This document shows positions 41,389-52,016 of a DNA stretch of 64,000 nucleotides, piece after piece. Position 1 is the first letter of the stretch; every line of letters starts with the position of its first letter. This DNA comes from Saturnia japonica (taxonomy: Eukaryota; Arthropoda; Insecta; Lepidoptera; Saturniidae), in the NCBI GenBank assembly GCA_033032175.1, contig JAVKPJ010000033.1, forward strand, positions 40,037-104,036, written 5' to 3'. The notes beneath the pieces were generated by a model. The model was not told where the DNA came from and did no database searches. It worked only from the letters and a program-made list of their open reading frames with translations. A program made the position numbers and the translations under genes.

Positions 41389-41405
41389 CTCTGATTATGT
41401 TAGAG
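41389..41405 (+). promoter_or_regulatory. Terminal 3' UTR hairpin shared by S3 and S1
   Basis: CTCTGA (41389-41394) and TTAGAG (41400-41405) pair around TTATG. In S1 the same stem has loop TTACG (16288-16304, 51558-51574). It is followed by GGCTC in both families. Surrounding UTR sequence is not conserved. Confidence 0.6.
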
Positions 41406-41467
41406 GCTCTTTAGGGGGGGGGGTTAAATACCCTCCCCATAAAAAAAAAAAAAAAAAAAAAAAAAAA

Positions 41468-42176
41468 CCTAACCTAACCTAACCTAACCTAACCTAACCT
41501 AACCTAACCTAACCTAACCTAACCTAACCTAACCTAACCTAACCTAACCTAACCTAACCTAACCTAACCTAACCTAACCTAACCTAACCTAACCTAACCT
41601 AACCTAACCTAACCTAACCTAACCTAACCTAACCTAACCTAACCTAACCTAACCTAACCTAACCTAACCTAACCTAACCTAACCTAACCTAACCTAACCT
41701 AACCTAACCTAACCTAACCTAACCTAACCTAACCTAACCTAACCTAACCTAACCTAACCTAACCTAACCTAACCTAACCTAACCTAACCTAACCTAACCT
41801 AACCTAACCTAACGTAACCTAACCTAACGTAAAACCTAACCTAACCTAACCTAACCTAACCTAACCTAACCTAACCTAAACCTAACCTAACCTAACCTAA
41901 CCTAACCTAACCTAACCTAACCTAACCTAACCTAACCTAACCTAACCTAACCTAACCTAACCTAACCTAACCTAACCTAACCTAACCTAACCTAACCTAA
42001 CCTAACCTAACCTAACCTAACCTAACCTAACCTAACCTAACCTAACCTAACCTAACCTAACCTAACCTAACCTAACCTAACCTAACCTAACCTAACCTAA
42101 CCTAACCTAACCTAACCTAACCTAACCTAACCTAACCTAACCTAACCTAACCTAACCTAACCTAACCTAACCTAAC
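41468..42176 (+). repeat. Telomere repeat array (CCTAA)n, 0.71 kb
   Basis: Near-perfect CCTAA with a short degenerate patch near 41813-41835 (CCTAACGTAA units) and an extra A near 41878. Confidence 0.98.
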
Positions 42177-45100
42177 CAGTCCCACTCGAGCTCTGGCTAA
42201 CGCCGGACGCACGCCCGATCGCTCCGCGCCGTTTTTGTGTTAAAAAATTAAAAATTGTGCGTTTTTTCAAGATAAACAAAAGTGCGATACGTCAAAAAAA
42301 GCGCCAAAATAACACGAGAAAAGTGTAGTACTCAGTTCTCAAAAGTGGAAAAAATGAGTGAGTTATTAGTGGAAAAAACTAAATTTTAAAAACTTCGACC
42401 GCATGCGCTGACGAATAGCGATCGGTGACATGGACTTTTAAAATTATAGTTCGATAGAGTATAAAATTCTCTGCATTTTGTGAAAAAATTGGATTTTTCG
42501 GATGGATAGAAGCCGAAACAATCCAATTTTAAAAAACACCAAAAAGTAAAGTTATATCCTCCAGGACCCTATTAAGACAGTGCAGTGAACCCTAAAAATT
42601 AAAAAAATCCATCTACAATACTTTCTGAGAAACAGTATATAATAGTTAGCATAAATAATTCTTAAAAATTTTTATTATAAGTCCCACGGGAACGAAATTA
42701 GTGTCCCATGAAAGAGGAGAACAGTGAGTGTACGAAAAGGTGGATTAAAAGTACGTAGATTTTTGATAACGATTTTTAAAACCCAAAAAAACAACATTTA
42801 AAAAACTTTGGCAGATGATTACAGACAAATTTGATATTTTAAAAAATTATAAAATATAAAATACAATACAGTTATTACATGCAAATTTTTAACCAAAACA
42901 CTGGATTTTTAGAATAAGGAATTTGGAAGATATGTGATTTTGAAAACTTTAAACTAAAATATAAACTATCCTGTGACGTGTGAGTAGATTCCATTACGTT
43001 AGTTGAGTGGGGAATTTAATTCCCAATCGAATAAGACTATTTCCGGAATTTTGCGACGTAAGGAAAAGGAGTTATTTAATAAAATAGCAAGAAATCGGGA
43101 CACATTCCTAAGACAAATACCGATGATATAATACTTTGACCGTGGGAAAACAGAAAAACCAAGCTCGCGGCCCGCAACTAAAGTTTATTAGATTTTAATA
43201 AAAATTTTAACAGATAGTTGTAGAATAATTAAAAATTTAAACAAATAAGGACGTAAGTAGACAGGTAACCTCGGGATTAAAAGTTGGTGCCGGGGATTCC
43301 TGGTTTGGGATCGTGGAAAAGCGGTAATTACCGCTTGTCATTTCCGGTCCACTCCTGCTACTGCGCTGGTGGGGGTTGCAATCTCCCCACTCCGCGTTCT
43401 GTGGCCTTCAACCATCATCACCATTGTCATCGGCATCAACAACATCAAGAGGAAGACAATAGGAATCAGTAAATTAATAGATTAGTTTGTAAAATAATAT
43501 ATATATATCATACACATATAAAAAATTAAAATTGACATTAGCAGCATTAAGATATATATAAATAAAAATAGAAGAAAAAAATTTTAGTATTAAATTAATA
43601 TAATATTGAGGTTGCGACCCGCGATTGAGGTCTGCTACAGACAATTTGTAGCTTAACCGCGGTTATAACCAGTTATTGTTACGGTTAATGGAGCAAGAAT
43701 ACACGATCACGAAAATTTAACCATATTCTTGGGGTTAAGTTTTTGTTAACTTTTTTGAGGGTGGATTGGTGTGGGGGGTCATAATTTTAAGAATTTATTT
43801 ATAAAAAACCCAGGAATTACAGGAGCCTTCAGGGAATTCCTACTTTACTGTGAAAATTTGGTTTGGATATTTATCACATAAAATTATTAAATTCCGCGGT
43901 TTTCTGAAATTGGAACTATTTATTGCTATTTTTAGAATAATAATATAAAATTATTTACAGGATAAACACAATACAAAATTGATTATATAACAAAATAGTT
44001 GGCATTATTTTTGTATGGGGAAAAGCGCCTACTACAAAAAATTAGCAAATTCATAGGCTTCTGTGTGGATTAAATTCAGGAATAACTAGGGCCTTCTGTT
44101 TTTGAGTTGGCAATTCCTGTAGGTGTCTATAAGGACAGATAATAGTAGGCTCTCGGGAGGGTGCAGGGATAACTAGGTGACGTCAGACGGACACAGCTAG
44201 AGACGTGGTGTGACGTGGGTCGGTGACGTAGGAGGTCGTCATATTGGAAGAAACCAGACCATTTTTGGGCGACCCCTGTCTCGCCCCTCACAATTCCTCA
44301 CCCTGCAATTTTGGTTCCACACCCCCCCCGTTTGCGGGTACCTCAGTCCCCGTTACAGAAATATTAACGCCATCTTGAAGGGCGGACACTCGGGGGTACC
44401 TGGGAGGAGTCTGGGTTTGGGAGTCCGGATAAGGACCCGCCCCCAAAATTTTTACCTCCCCCCCCCTTCCCCTCCTTCACCCCCTCTGGGGATCGGTTCC
44501 CCCCCCCCTCGCCCCTTCTGGGATACTTCACCCCCGCGACACATAGATCAGTCATTTTTGACTCCACAGACCCGTGCGAGGTGTCGTTGGAATCGGGGGA
44601 AGGAGACCTACAGACTGACCCCAACAGATTTTGGATTTTTATTTGGATTTTTATTTTGGTTTGTTAAATAAAAATAATTTTGATAAAAAATTGAAGAATA
44701 ATATTGTATAGACGTAATTCTAGTGTTTAAGAGCATAGTGTATAGTCAGGAATTTGATATTTGTTGATTTGAAAATAGGACTGTTTAAATTTAAGTAGAC
44801 AAATTTATAACACGACATTAATTCTAGGAATTTTATTTATTGACAATTTCAACTACCAGTTGCTTTGTAACTTGGTCATATAATATTTGGTAAATTTCAA
44901 TAGTTTCATTGTTTGACTAAATAGAATACTAATTAATTTTAAGTAGAAAATTATACAATATGACATTATTTATATAAATTTTTAATTATTTAATTTTACA
45001 CAATTGTAAAAAGATTGTTTTATATTTATTGACAGACTTTATTTTGACACATTTCATTTATACAACATTTTGTAGGTTTAATATTTTGATTATTATTTAC

Positions 45101-45302
45101 TAAATTAATTTTAAGTAGGAAAATTTTACAACTTGACATTACTTATATTGAACGAAATTCTGACATATTTTAATACATTGAGTGGTTATACAGGTTAATT
45201 TTGTATTAATATTGTTATACAGATTTGACAATTAATTTTATTTACATTTGACAATTGTTTGTTTCTGCTCGTTGACACAATATAGATTTGCTACAAGGAA
45301 AA
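42177..45302 (+). other. S1 copy C 5' UTR, 3.1 kb
   Basis: Nearly collinear with copy A. Contains the 18-bp palindrome (43319-43336), TGACGTCA (about 44178-44185) with two further TGACGT, and the C-rich block (44440-44530). A His-rich open frame at 43284-43472 is not supported as a gene. Confidence 0.8.
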
Positions 45303-47452
45303 ATGTCTTCGCTACGCAAGCATCCAGGGATTAAGAACGTAAAACCAAAAAGTGACACAGAAGCTACGCAGAGACGGATGCGACCCAGCGATGAAAGCGC
45401 CAAACGCGGGTCCAGCGATACAGAGAGCACGCTACTCAAGACTGTATTAAACAAAAACGCGGCTAGCGTGGCGCGCTTGAAAGACACACCCGCGGTCGCA
45501 TCTACGGGGGAGAAGGAGATAGTTTCAGTGGTTGTCGAGGGAGATCATGATAGGCAAAGCCCAAATACAGCAAGAGAGCCAGTAGGACTGGGCTCAGTGG
45601 GCTCCCTGCAGCCTACCTTTGGTGCGTGCCCAGACATGTCGGATGGGGAATGGGGGGAGGATTCATCTGGGGGCGAGACCGCTCCCTCAAAACCTGGCAG
45701 GATTAGCATGCTCCCTACCATAAAGGGTAGGGTAGGCGTGGCGCTAGACATGGCCAAAATAAGAGCCACGGAGTTCCTCCAGGCGGGGAAAAGTGCGGCA
45801 GAAAGCTCCGGAAACCTCAAGAAGGAAATAAAGGCGGAGATCCTTGAATCACTCGAGGGATTATATGTCACCGCCCTCGAGTTGGTAGACTCCCGGAGCA
45901 GGCACAAGGTGCAGGCAGAGCGCGCGCGAGCCGAAGGAGCAAGAGAGCTTGCGTGGGCGGAGCGCGCGCATGCCAAGCAGCTGGCGGCCCTCGTGGAGAG
46001 TCACGAGCGAACGGTGGGTTCGCTCACCAAACATGTAGAGTCACTGGTGAGCGAACTAGGGGCCCTTCGTTCGTGGCTTGATTACGAGGTGGCCGACCCC
46101 CTAAAGTCGCTCCGGGGGGTGCAGGAGGGGATTGAGGATCTCCGCCGGAGACCTATAAACAGGACGGAGCCCTGCCCCATAAAGCCGGAGGAGCTCAGCA
46201 GGATCGCGGAGGGAGCGGCTCGACTGCAGGCATCAGTGACGCGCCTGGAGGTGGGTCTGGACGGACTACCAGGGCGCGTCGGCGAATGCATCGTCATACC
46301 TGCTCCCCCACCCCCCCTTCCCTCAAACCCAGAATATGGGCAACATTTGGAAAACATCATGGCCACAGTGGAACAAGTAAAGGACAAATTAGAACAGGTC
46401 GCAGATCAGCCGGGGCTGAGGAGCGTATGCGCCGGGGACTGAGACCCTCAGGGATCTCATGGGGCCGGTAACGTCAAAGATTGACACAGTGCTCCATGAG
46501 GTCCGCGAGATGGGGTGTCCGGCGGTGGCTCCACAGCTAGACCGGCAGACTCTGGGGACCGAGATGGCCATGCTGGGCACGAAAAACGCCATCAATGGCG
46601 GGGGGGGTCATTACAGCCGCCCCTATGGTTCGCGCCCATACGAGGGATGCCACATACGCCCAGGTCTCTGCGCTACCAAAGCGCTCGCCACCCTCTGCGA
46701 CACTTATAGTGTCGTCCAGGGACCCTCGCGATACCAGCGAGGGTGTCCTCAACGCTATTCAGAGGGTGGCAAACACCCAGGTCACGGGTGCTAGGGTGGA
46801 CGCGGTCAGGAAGGCCAAAAACCAAAAGGTCGTCCTGCGATGCCACGCCGAAGAGGATGCGCGGAAGATGGCGGGGCAGTTGCGGACGGCCTCGGCCGGA
46901 CTGACCGTGGAGACCCCGAAAAACAAGAACCCCCTTGTAGAAATCAGGGGGGTATTACAGGTCTACAGTGACAAGGAGATCATAGAAAACCTAAAGGGAC
47001 AGAATAAAGACATATTCCGTGACCTGGAGGTCAAGGACCAGGGCGTACAGATTAGGTACCGTAAAAGGGCGCGGAACCAGTTAGAATGCCACCCAGTCCT
47101 GGAGGTCGCGCCGAAGCTCTGGCAGAGGTTGGTGGACGCGGGTAGGGTGCACATTGGTATCCTGTACCGACCGGTGCGGGACCAGACGCCCCTGGTGCAG
47201 TGCACACGCTGTCTGGGGTACGGGCACAGTAAGAAGTCGTGCCCGTCCTCAGAAGAGTCATGTGTGCACTGCGTCACTCTTCACAGGAGGGGCGAGTGCC
47301 CAAGTAGGGCGGAGGGTAAGGCCCCTACCTGCGTGAATTGCCGGAGGGCAAAGCGGCCCCAGGGAGAGTCCCACCACACGGCATTCCATGATGAATGCCC
47401 CGAACGCCTAAAGTGGGACTCCATAGCAAGATCAAGGGTGGCATATTGCTAA
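45303..47452 (+). CDS. S1 ORF1 (Gag), about 715 aa, two homopolymer frameshifts
   Basis: ATG at 45303 (MSSLRKHPGIKN), TAA at 47450-47452. Two extra G break the frame: four G for three near 46436, and eight G for seven near 46600; without them the frame is open throughout. Basic N-terminus; long Glu/Arg/Ala-rich, coiled-coil-prone region (about residues 150-270); Pro-rich stretch near 330; a region around 480-560 (VSSRDPRDTSEGVLNAI) typical of R1-clade Gag; then CTRCLGYGHSKKSC, CVHC...H...C and CVNC...H...C (about 632-700), ending AYC. Binds element RNA and directs the particle to telomeres in SART-type elements. Twenty-two bases separate its stop from the ORF2 ATG. Confidence 0.9.
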
Positions 47453-47474
47453 GGGCACCCTTTCGGCTAACATC

Positions 47475-50400
47475 ATGGATACTACTGAGCGGGATACAGA
47501 GTCGCCCCGGATAGTGATGGCGCAAGCCAACCTGCAGAGATCTAAACTGGCCACGGCGGAGCTGCAGCGCTGGGCTTCTCGTGGGGGTGCCGCTGTGGCC
47601 CTTGTCCAAGAACCGTATACCGGTACGACAGGGTCAATGCGGCAAGCTCCAAACACGAGAGTCATTCAGAGCGCTGCTAGTGCTACGGAACCAGTGAAGG
47701 CGGCTATTATAATCTATGGGGACAAGGTCAGAGTGATCGTGGACCCACAGATTATCGATCACAATATAGCCGCCGTGATCCTGCAATCGGGCAACCTATC
47801 ACTAGGGGTGGTCTCTGTCTACTTCGAGCCAAATGAACCTATAGAACCGTACATTTTACGACTCGAGGGAATCTGTAACAAGTTAGGAGTCCCTAACCTG
47901 ATAGTTGGGGGGGACATAAATGCAAAAAGCTTGTGGTGGGGTAGCAGCACCTGTGACTACAGAGGGGAGGCTTACTGCTCCTTTCTGGACGCGGCTGGGC
48001 TGCATTTACTCAATGAGGGCACGAAGCCCACCTTTCAGGTCGTCAGGGGGGGCCGCTTGTGTACAAGCATTGTAGACGTTACCGTCTGCAGCCCCTCCCT
48101 AATCGGCAGGATTGATGATTGGAAAGTTGATGAAGACTTAACATCATCCGACCATAACGCTATAACCTTCTCGATACGGGTGGACGCGCCTATGCTTAGT
48201 CATAGACCGTCTACCACCCGTATCTATAACACAGGGAAGGTGGTGTGGTCGGAGTTTTCATCAGTTTCCCAGGAGAAACTGTCCGCTAGGAGCTTGACGG
48301 CGGGCAAGGTGGAGGGAGTGACCAGCATTGAGGGTTTGGAGGCAGTCGTGTCTGAATACCTCACCTGTCTTGGGGACACTTGTGATCAAGTAATCCCTAA
48401 GGCAGTTGGGCCTAAAGGAGTGGCTCGTCCCCCCTGGTGGTCGCAGGAGCTGGACTGCCTTAAAAGGGAGGTCGCGCGGAGGAAGAGACGGATCCGCTGC
48501 GCCGCCCCCACTCGTCGGCAGCATGTCGTCTCCAGCTATCTTAATTCCCTTGAGGAGTTTAAGAGGAAGGTGGCAGAAGCCCAGACCGGGAGTTGGAAAA
48601 AGTTCTGCTCAACACAGGAGCGAGAAAGCATGTGGGACGGGATTTACAGAGTCCTTAGGAGAACTGAGCGGAGGCGAGAGGAGGTCCTGCTCACGGACGC
48701 GAATGGGACTACATTAGACCCGAGGGCGTCCGTTGAGCTTCTCGCCTCTACGCTCTTTCCGAGGGACTCTGCGGACAGTGAGTCCCCTGCTCAAAAGGCG
48801 GTGAGGGCGGTGACTGAGGGGCTCCGACCTGACGGGATTCGGAGTCTATCTGCGGTGGATCCACCATTTTCCCATGAGGAATTAACGAGGGTTTGTAATG
48901 AGCTAAACCCTCGGAAAGCCCCGGGGGGTGATGGATTCACTGCTGACATATGCACGCATGCGGTTAGAGGGGGGGAAGTGGGACTGTTCTTGGCAATTGC
49001 CAACAAGTGCCTCGAAATGTCACATTTCCCTCGTCCGTGGAAGACTGCATGCGTGTGTATACTCCGAAAACCGGGAAGGGAGGACTATACTAAACCGAAG
49101 TCGTACCGCCCGGTTGGCCTCTTGCCGGTGTTGGGCAAGATCTTGGAGAAACTCCTGGCACGACGCTTGCGCTGGCATCTGCTTCCGCATCTCAGCGTGC
49201 GGCAATATGGGTTCATGCCCCAGCGTAGTACAGAGGAGGCCCTCTATGATCTGACGACGCACATAAGGACGAAGATGGTGGAAAAGGAGATTGCGGTCCT
49301 GGTGTCGTTGGATATTGAGGGTGCCTTCGATAACGCTTGGTGGCCTGCTTTGAAGTCCCAGCTCGTAGCAAAAGGGTGCCCTAGAAACTTGTATGGTATG
49401 GTCTTGTCGTACCTTGAGGACCGGAGAATCGAGCTAGTTTACACTGGAGAACGGGTGAGTCGAGAGTCTTCAAAGGGTTGTGTCCAGGGTTCCATTTTGG
49501 GACCAACCTTTTGGAACATTATACTCGACTCCCTGTTGGTGGAGCTCGAGTCCATGGGAGTGTACTGTCAGGCATTTGCGGACGATGTTGTCCTAATTTT
49601 CTCCGGGAAGGAGGTCAGGTCTATTCAGGAGAACGCGGCCCTTACTCTGCAGACTGTGATGGACTGGGGCGTCAGAAATAAGCTTTCCTTCGCGCCACAG
49701 AAGACCAAGGCTATGGTTTTCACAAGGAGGCTTAAGTTTGACGCTCCAGTCATTATCATGGGCGGAGTGAGGGTGCCGCTGGAAACCAAGATTCGACTGT
49801 TAGGCCTGATCCTCGATGACAAGCTCACTTTTGAGGCACATGTCACTGCTGCCTGTAAGAAGGCTGCGGACATTTATAAGCAGTTGGCTTGTGCAGCAAA
49901 GGTGACCTGGGGTCTGAACTCGGAGATTGTTAGGATAATATACGTTGCGGTGATAGAGCCTATCGTGTTGTACGCAGCAAATGTTTGGGGCCCTGCAGCG
50001 GAAAAGATTTCGCTGCAGAAAAAATTGGGCTCCCTGCAGAGGGGCTTCGCCCAGAAAATCTGCAGAGCGTACCGCACGGTATCGCTGACTGCGGCAATAC
50101 TGCTGGCAGACTTGCTCCCATTGGACCTCCGTGCCCGAGAGGTGCACAGGCTATACCTTGTTAAGAGGGGCGAGCTCCTGGACGAGATCGTGGTCGGTCG
50201 AGAAATGGAGCGGCCAGTAACCTTCGCAGAGTACCCTCATCCGGTGGAGTGCGAAGGGGAAAAGTATGAGAGCATGGAAGCTCCTCCGGAGTCGGGCGGC
50301 TCCGCTATCTTCACGGATGGTAGTAAGATAGATAGTGGAGTGGGAGCCGCCTTGACCTGGTGGAGGGAGGGGCAAGAGGCCAGGTTCTCTACTTTTCGCC

Positions 50401-51161
50401 TGGAGTCCTTCTGCACGGTTTTCCAGGCAGAGCTATATGCGTTGTATAGAGCGGTACAGGCGGTCAAAAAGGCTAGTGACGAGGATGTCAGCATCTACAG
50501 CGATTCCAAGTCTTCGCTGGAGATGCTGGCAAACCCGGCCCCGCCACACCGCCTGGCTCTTACAACGCAGCTGGCTCTTCGGGAGATCCGTGCGGGGGGA
50601 AGATCCGTTCGACTGCACTGGGTTAGGGCTCATGTCGGCACCGCGGGTAACGAGCGAGCCGACCAATTGGCGAAGAGAGCTGCCCACAAAAAATCGGTGG
50701 CTGACTACGATCGGTATCCGGTGTCTTATGCAAAGAAGATAATACGAGAGGAGACTGTCCTTAAGTGGCAGGTACGCTACGAGTCCCATGACACGGGCGA
50801 GGTGACGCGGGCCTTCTTCCCTAGTGTGGCTGATGCACACCGTGTGGTGAGGAAGGCCAAACTGTTACCCGCCCATGTCCAGGCAATCACAGGCCACGGA
50901 GGATTCGCGGCGTACTTGCACCGCTTCAAGATCAGGGACAGTCCCGCGTGTGAATGCGACCCGGATATTGCCGAGACAATCTTTCACCTAATTATGGATT
51001 GTCCACGTTTCGGCTCGTCCAGGTATGACCTCGAGCAAAGGCTAGGCTGTAGGTTGGACCTCGGCACGTTATCGGTTTGGATGGCGGAGGATGAAACTAG
51101 AACAAATCTCTTGGAATTTATGGAAAAGATTGTAACTGTGGCAAAAAGGAGAAATAAATAA
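47475..51161 (+). CDS. S1 ORF2: APE endonuclease, reverse transcriptase and RNase H, intact
   Basis: A 1228-aa protein; ATG at 47475, a second in-frame ATG at codon 15 (MAQANLQRS) could also serve. Endonuclease: VQEPY (Glu about 46), GGDINAKSLWWG (about 145-156), SSDHNAITF (about 224-232). Reverse transcriptase: SYRPVGLLPVLGKILEKLL (about 540), QYGFMPQRST, VSLDIEGAFDNAWW (about 610), CVQGSILGPTFWN and the catalytic FADD (about 700). RNase H: FTDGS (about 946), QAELYAL (about 984), YSDSKS (about 1008) and GNERADQLA (about 1057), giving the usual D-E-D-D set with an HWVRAHVG segment. C-terminal Cys/His segment CECD...H...DC (about 1158). Makes the nick, copies RNA and could remove template RNA. 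All catalytic residues are in place. It is also the only complete SART-type enzyme here and so a possible helper for S2. Confidence 0.97.
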   Translation: MDTTERDTESPRIVMAQANLQRSKLATAELQRWASRGGAAVALVQEPYTGTTGSMRQAPNTRVIQSAASATEPVKAAIIIYGDKVRVIVDPQIIDHNIAAVILQSGNLSLGVVSVYFEPNEPIEPYILRLEGICNKLGVPNLIVGGDINAKSLWWGSSTCDYRGEAYCSFLDAAGLHLLNEGTKPTFQVVRGGRLCTSIVDVTVCSPSLIGRIDDWKVDEDLTSSDHNAITFSIRVDAPMLSHRPSTTRIYNTGKVVWSEFSSVSQEKLSARSLTAGKVEGVTSIEGLEAVVSEYLTCLGDTCDQVIPKAVGPKGVARPPWWSQELDCLKREVARRKRRIRCAAPTRRQHVVSSYLNSLEEFKRKVAEAQTGSWKKFCSTQERESMWDGIYRVLRRTERRREEVLLTDANGTTLDPRASVELLASTLFPRDSADSESPAQKAVRAVTEGLRPDGIRSLSAVDPPFSHEELTRVCNELNPRKAPGGDGFTADICTHAVRGGEVGLFLAIANKCLEMSHFPRPWKTACVCILRKPGREDYTKPKSYRPVGLLPVLGKILEKLLARRLRWHLLPHLSVRQYGFMPQRSTEEALYDLTTHIRTKMVEKEIAVLVSLDIEGAFDNAWWPALKSQLVAKGCPRNLYGMVLSYLEDRRIELVYTGERVSRESSKGCVQGSILGPTFWNIILDSLLVELESMGVYCQAFADDVVLIFSGKEVRSIQENAALTLQTVMDWGVRNKLSFAPQKTKAMVFTRRLKFDAPVIIMGGVRVPLETKIRLLGLILDDKLTFEAHVTAACKKAADIYKQLACAAKVTWGLNSEIVRIIYVAVIEPIVLYAANVWGPAAEKISLQKKLGSLQRGFAQKICRAYRTVSLTAAILLADLLPLDLRAREVHRLYLVKRGELLDEIVVGREMERPVTFAEYPHPVECEGEKYESMEAPPESGGSAIFTDGSKIDSGVGAALTWWREGQEARFSTFRLESFCTVFQAELYALYRAVQAVKKASDEDVSIYSDSKSSLEMLANPAPPHRLALTTQLALREIRAGGRSVRLHWVRAHVGTAGNERADQLAKRAAHKKSVADYDRYPVSYAKKIIREETVLKWQVRYESHDTGEVTRAFFPSVADAHRVVRKAKLLPAHVQAITGHGGFAAYLHRFKIRDSPACECDPDIAETIFHLIMDCPRFGSSRYDLEQRLGCRLDLGTLSVWMAEDETRTNLLEFMEKIVTVAKRRNK

Positions 51162-51586
51162 GAATTATAGCATATAGAGTTTGAAATGTTTGTGTCAGTG
51201 TTTTTATGTTTTGAATATTTTGACTATTTTTTAATTTTTGACTATTTTTTGACTATTTGACTATTTTGATTTTACTATTGACTTGTTATATAATGTTTGT
51301 ATTGTCCTAGATGATAAGGAATTTGTACATACCATATAAGCCGAATATTTACGTCATGACGAATTGTAACTATGCTCTTTTATGTTTATTGTATTAATAT
51401 TAAGATTGTTGTATTTAGTGGTAAGAATTTAATAAAGAATGAGAAAATAAATAAATAAAGGGAAAGTATAGGAATAGGGGACTAGAGGATAGATAGATTT
51501 ATAGGAAAAAAATATGAAATTGAGAATGGAAAAATTATTTATACAGGTAGACAAGATCTCTGATTACGTTAGAGGCTCACTGGGGA

Positions 51587-51588
<2 letters not shown>
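51162..51588 (+). other. S1 copy C 3' UTR with terminal hairpin
   Basis: AT-rich, with TTTTTGACTATT repeats near 51230-51270. Terminal hairpin CTCTGA-TTACG-TTAGAG at 51558-51574, 14 nt before the poly(A). Confidence 0.65.
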
Positions 51589-51617
<29 letters not shown>

Positions 51618-51620
<3 letters not shown>

Positions 51621-51677
51621 AACCTAACCTAACCTAACCTAACCTAACCTAACCTAACCTAACCTAACCTAACCTAA

Positions 51678-51680
<3 letters not shown>
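51618..51680 (+). repeat. Short telomere repeat array (CCTAA)n
   Basis: 63 bp between the S1 copy C poly(A) and the poly(T) of T2 copy e. Confidence 0.97.
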
Positions 51681-51730
<50 letters not shown>

Positions 51731-51734
51731 TTAA

Positions 51735-51822
51735 CGCGGAGTGGAAAACCCGTCATGGGTACACACTCGAATTGGGGGGTCGAGTGGTTATGTGAGAGTC
51801 CTACTCACTAAAAAACTCCGCG
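51735..51822 (-). promoter_or_regulatory. TRAS-type 3' end stem structure, T2 copy e
   Basis: On plus, CGCGGAG (51735-51741) pairs with CTCCGCG (51816-51822), and GTGAG (51792-51796) with CTCAC (51804-51808). In copies d and f the closing stem is CGTGGAG/CTCCACG, so here both partners of one pair are changed (U-A to C-G). The middle hairpin CACTCG/CGAGTG is perfect here. Confidence 0.7.
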
Positions 51823-52016
51823 GTGTACAGCCGCCCCATAATGGGGCGACGCGGGTACTGCGCTGGCATTCTGCCGCGCCGCCCCGGGGGCCGGCCCGGC
51901 TAACCGGGCCCCGGCCTAATTAGGAGACAGCTATGTACACCCGATAGCCGTCTCCTCCTCTGCCGAACCAGTGCAATGAGGAGACGGGCCCCCCCCGTCC
52001 CGTCCCTCTGGTTCGG

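Larger units (their letters stand above)
40796..41467 (+). mobile_element. S3: 3' end of a third SART-type family
   Basis: Enters from the gap inside the last 53 codons of an ORF2, then a 0.49-kb AT-rich 3' UTR and poly(A) 41441-41467 running into CCTAACC. The ORF2 end resembles S1 (PRFGSSR...DLE.RLGCR) but is clearly a different family, and the 3' UTR is unrelated to S1 except for the terminal hairpin (41389-41405). Confidence 0.85.
42177..51617 (+). mobile_element. S1 copy C: full-length SART-type element, best preserved
   Basis: Starts CAGTCCCACTCGAG at the telomere junction; ends in poly(A) 51589-51617 followed by CCTAACC. About 9.4 kb. Order: 5' UTR 42177-45302, ORF1 45303-47452, ORF2 47475-51161, 3' UTR 51162-51588. 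ORF2 is intact; ORF1 has two extra G in G runs. The poly(A)-CCTAA junction is that expected from a first nick in the TTAGG strand, as described for SART1. Best candidate for an active S1. Confidence 0.94.

Noticed and set aside
43284..43472. His-rich 62-aa frame in the S1 leader
   Set aside because: Arises from an ACCATCATCACCATTGTCAT stretch; it is disrupted in copies A and D and has no coding signal.
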